Shown here: positions 6,280 to 7,931 of the stretch, piece after piece
How positions within the stretch are numbered: position 1 is the stretch's first letter
Layout: every line of letters starts with the position of its first letter
From: Myxococcota bacterium
GTDB lineage: Bacteria > Myxococcota > Polyangia > GCA-2747355 > JAKLHH01
NCBI GenBank assembly: GCA_022710245.1
Contig: JAKLHH010000313.1
Location: 1 to 7,931, forward strand
Length of the DNA stretch: 7,931 nucleotides
Direction: 5' to 3'
Program-made: the position numbers and the translations under genes
The notes under the pieces: model-generated
Database searches by the model: none
The model's input: only the letters and a program-made list of their open reading frames with translations
What the model was told of the DNA's origin: nothing

Positions 6280-7931
6280 ATGACTGAGCCAACCAGCCGG
6301 CAGGGGCCCCGGCTCCTCCCCGGCATGATGGTCGACCACTTTCGCGTGCTGCGCCTCCTCGGGCGGGGGGGGATGAGCGAGGTCTACCTCGCCCGCGACA
6401 CGCGGCTCGGCCGCAAGGTCGCCCTCAAGCTGATGCTGGGGCACCAGTCGAGCTCACCTGGCCTGAGGCGACTGCTGCGGGCCGAGGCCCAGGCGACCGC
6501 CAGCTTCAGTCACCCGAACATCGTCACCATCCACCACGTGGGTGAGCACGAGGGCAGCCCCTACCTCGCCCTCGAGTATCTCGAGGGCGAGACCCTCGCT
6601 CATCGGCTCCGCCGGGAGCGCCTGGGCGTCAAGGAGCTCGCCCGCATCGGGATGGAGATCGCCGAGGCGCTGCAGGAGGCGCACGCCCACAAGATCCTGC
6701 ACCGCGACCTCAAGCCCGAGAACGTCGTCATCACCACCTCGGGCCGCACCAAGGTCCTCGACTTCGGCATCGCCATCGCGGCCTCGGCGGACGGCAGCGC
6801 CGCGATCAGCCAGCCCGCCGGGGCGGCTGGAGGGGCCGAGCTCGAGCTCGCCGGGACGGGAGAGCTGCGCGGGCCCAACTTCACCGAGCCCACCGTCGTC
6901 GTCTCCTCGAGCGGTACCACGGCGATGCAGGTCAAGGGCACCCCGCTCTACATGGCTCCCGAGCAGTGGCGGCGTGAGGAGAGCACCGGGGCGGTGGACC
7001 TCTGGGCGCTCGGGATGATCCTCTACCTCGCCATCGCCGGGCACCTGCCCTACCCCGCCAGGACCAACGAGGAGCTGCTGGCCGCCGTCTGCGGTCCCGA
7101 GCCGGTCCCGCTGGCGGCCCTCGAGGCCGAGGTCTCCTGGCTGACTCGCCTGGTCGAGCGCTGCCTGGCCAAGGATCCGGCCCGGCGGCCCACGGCGGCG
7201 GAGGTGGTGGCAGCGCTGCGGCAGGTGCTGGAGGGCGAGCGAGCGGCGCTCCCCTCGGATACCTGCCCCTTCCGCGGCCTGCTGCCCTTCGGCGAGGAGC
7301 ACGCCGGGCTCTTCTTCGGCCGCGACGCGGAGATCACCGCGTTCGTCGAGCGGCTGCGCCAGCAGCCCGTGCTCGCCGTGGTGGGGCCCTCGGGCGCCGG
7401 CAAGAGCTCCTTCGTGCACGCCGGCGTGGTGCCGCGCCTGCGCGAGCAAGGGACCTGGCTCATCCTCTCGGTCCGCCCGGGCACCGCGCCCTTCGAGCAG
7501 CTGGCCGCGCGGCTGCTCGCCCTCGAGGCCGCTGCCCCCGGCGGACGCCCGCAGGACGGCGCGCCGGAGGAGGCGCCGGAGCTCGGGCGCGCGCTGAGGG
7601 AGCAACCCGGTCGCCTCGGCCTGCGCCTCCTGCACCTCGCCGAGCAGGCCCGGGCGCGGGTGCTGCTCGTCGTCGATCAGCTCGAGGAGCTCTACACGCT
7701 GACCGAGCTCGAGGAGACGCGGCGCCGCTACATGCAGGCGGTCGGCCAGGCGGCCGGCGAGACGGAGGAGTCGGTGCGGGTGGTCTTCACGGTCCGCGAC
7801 GACTCCCTCGGCCGCGTCGCCGAGGGGCCGGAGTCGCGCGAGGCGCTCAGCCAGATCACCGTGCTGCGCAGCCCCGACCGCGACGCGCTGGCGGAGATCC
7901 TGACCCGGCCGCTCGCGGGCAGCCCGTATCG
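6280..7931 (+). CDS. Ser/Thr protein kinase fused to a STAND-type NTPase (3' end cut by window)
   Basis: 550 residues are visible and the frame is open to the right edge. Residues about 19-318 form a complete Hanks-type kinase: glycine loop LGRGGMSEV (27-35), ATP lysine K50, HRDLKPEN from H141 with D143 and K145, DFG at D161, APEQ at 226-229. From about 329 a second domain begins with CPFRGLLPF and FFGRD (345-349), then Walker A GPSGAGKSS (K375), Walker B LLVVDQLEEL (D466) and FTVRDDSLGR. This series is diagnostic of the nSTAND1 group, signal-driven NTPase switches that commonly end in WD40 or TPR sensor repeats; those would lie beyond the window. The stretch between DFG and APE is 64 residues, roughly 40 more than usual, and is rich in Ala, Gly, Ser and Thr. 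No membrane segment is visible, so this part is probably cytoplasmic. Start: an in-frame TAG at 6256-6258 limits upstream choices; GTG at 6277 or ATG at 6325 are alternatives, and no clear ribosome site is seen. Confidence 0.92.
   Translation, partial: MTEPTSRQGPRLLPGMMVDHFRVLRLLGRGGMSEVYLARDTRLGRKVALKLMLGHQSSSPGLRRLLRAEAQATASFSHPNIVTIHHVGEHEGSPYLALEYLEGETLAHRLRRERLGVKELARIGMEIAEALQEAHAHKILHRDLKPENVVITTSGRTKVLDFGIAIAASADGSAAISQPAGAAGGAELELAGTGELRGPNFTEPTVVVSSSGTTAMQVKGTPLYMAPEQWRREESTGAVDLWALGMILYLAIAGHLPYPARTNEELLAAVCGPEPVPLAALEAEVSWLTRLVERCLAKDPARRPTAAEVVAALRQVLEGERAALPSDTCPFRGLLPFGEEHAGLFFGRDAEITAFVERLRQQPVLAVVGPSGAGKSSFVHAGVVPRLREQGTWLILSVRPGTAPFEQLAARLLALEAAAPGGRPQDGAPEEAPELGRALREQPGRLGLRLLHLAEQARARVLLVVDQLEELYTLTELEETRRRYMQAVGQAAGETEESVRVVFTVRDDSLGRVAEGPESREALSQITVLRSPDRDALAEILTRPLAGSPY

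Noticed and set aside
5138..6292. Minus-strand and alternative plus-frame open readings over the FHA regulator
   Set aside because: They are compositional shadows; only the frame from 5045 carries FHA, Walker A and HTH motifs.
6454..7635. Minus-strand open frame opposite the kinase-STAND gene
   Set aside because: The sense frame has complete kinase and nSTAND motifs and the antisense translation shows none.

Overview
The window looks like a GC-rich Myxococcota (myxobacterial-type) chromosome segment. The evidence is strong G/C bias at third codon positions, eukaryotic-like Ser/Thr kinases with lineage-typical features (HRDVTPHN catalytic loop, C-terminal membrane anchor followed by a PEGA-like start), a kinase-STAND fusion, an FHA protein with a sigma54-activator-like body, and lipoproteins with calcium-binding repeats. 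No RNA gene, CRISPR array, insertion sequence or prophage gene was seen. The placement is inferred from gene style, since there is no phylogenetic marker in the window.

Layout. (1) Positions 1-1400, minus strand: a membrane-anchored Ser/Thr kinase whose C-terminus runs off the left edge. (2) Positions 1401-1521: a short divergent intergenic region with overlapping inverted repeats and a candidate promoter. (3) Positions 1522-3921 and 3937-4833, plus strand: a two-gene lipoprotein operon with a 15-bp gap. The first product is a large exported protein with a VWA-like domain interrupted by a cysteine-rich insert, then five DxDxDG calcium-type repeats and an unrecognised C-terminal domain. The second is a smaller beta-rich lipoprotein. 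(4) Positions 4834-5044: intergenic, with a weak hairpin after the operon and a sigma54-like -24/-12 element just before the next gene. (5) Positions 5045-6139: a protein with an FHA domain, a decayed sigma54-activator AAA+ core and a Fis-type HTH. (6) Positions 6140-6279: intergenic, with short direct repeats. (7) Position 6280 to the right edge: a Ser/Thr kinase fused to a STAND-type NTPase, truncated by the window end.

How the parts may work together (inference). Two kinases and one phosphothreonine-reading FHA DNA-binding protein flank two envelope lipoproteins. This would fit a signalling island in which surface proteins and phosphorylation are coupled, but nothing in the sequence proves the partners act together. 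The most unusual items are the FHA regulator, which keeps Walker A and the HTH but lacks GAFTGA and the Walker B acidic pair, and the split VWA protein with a degraded metal site.
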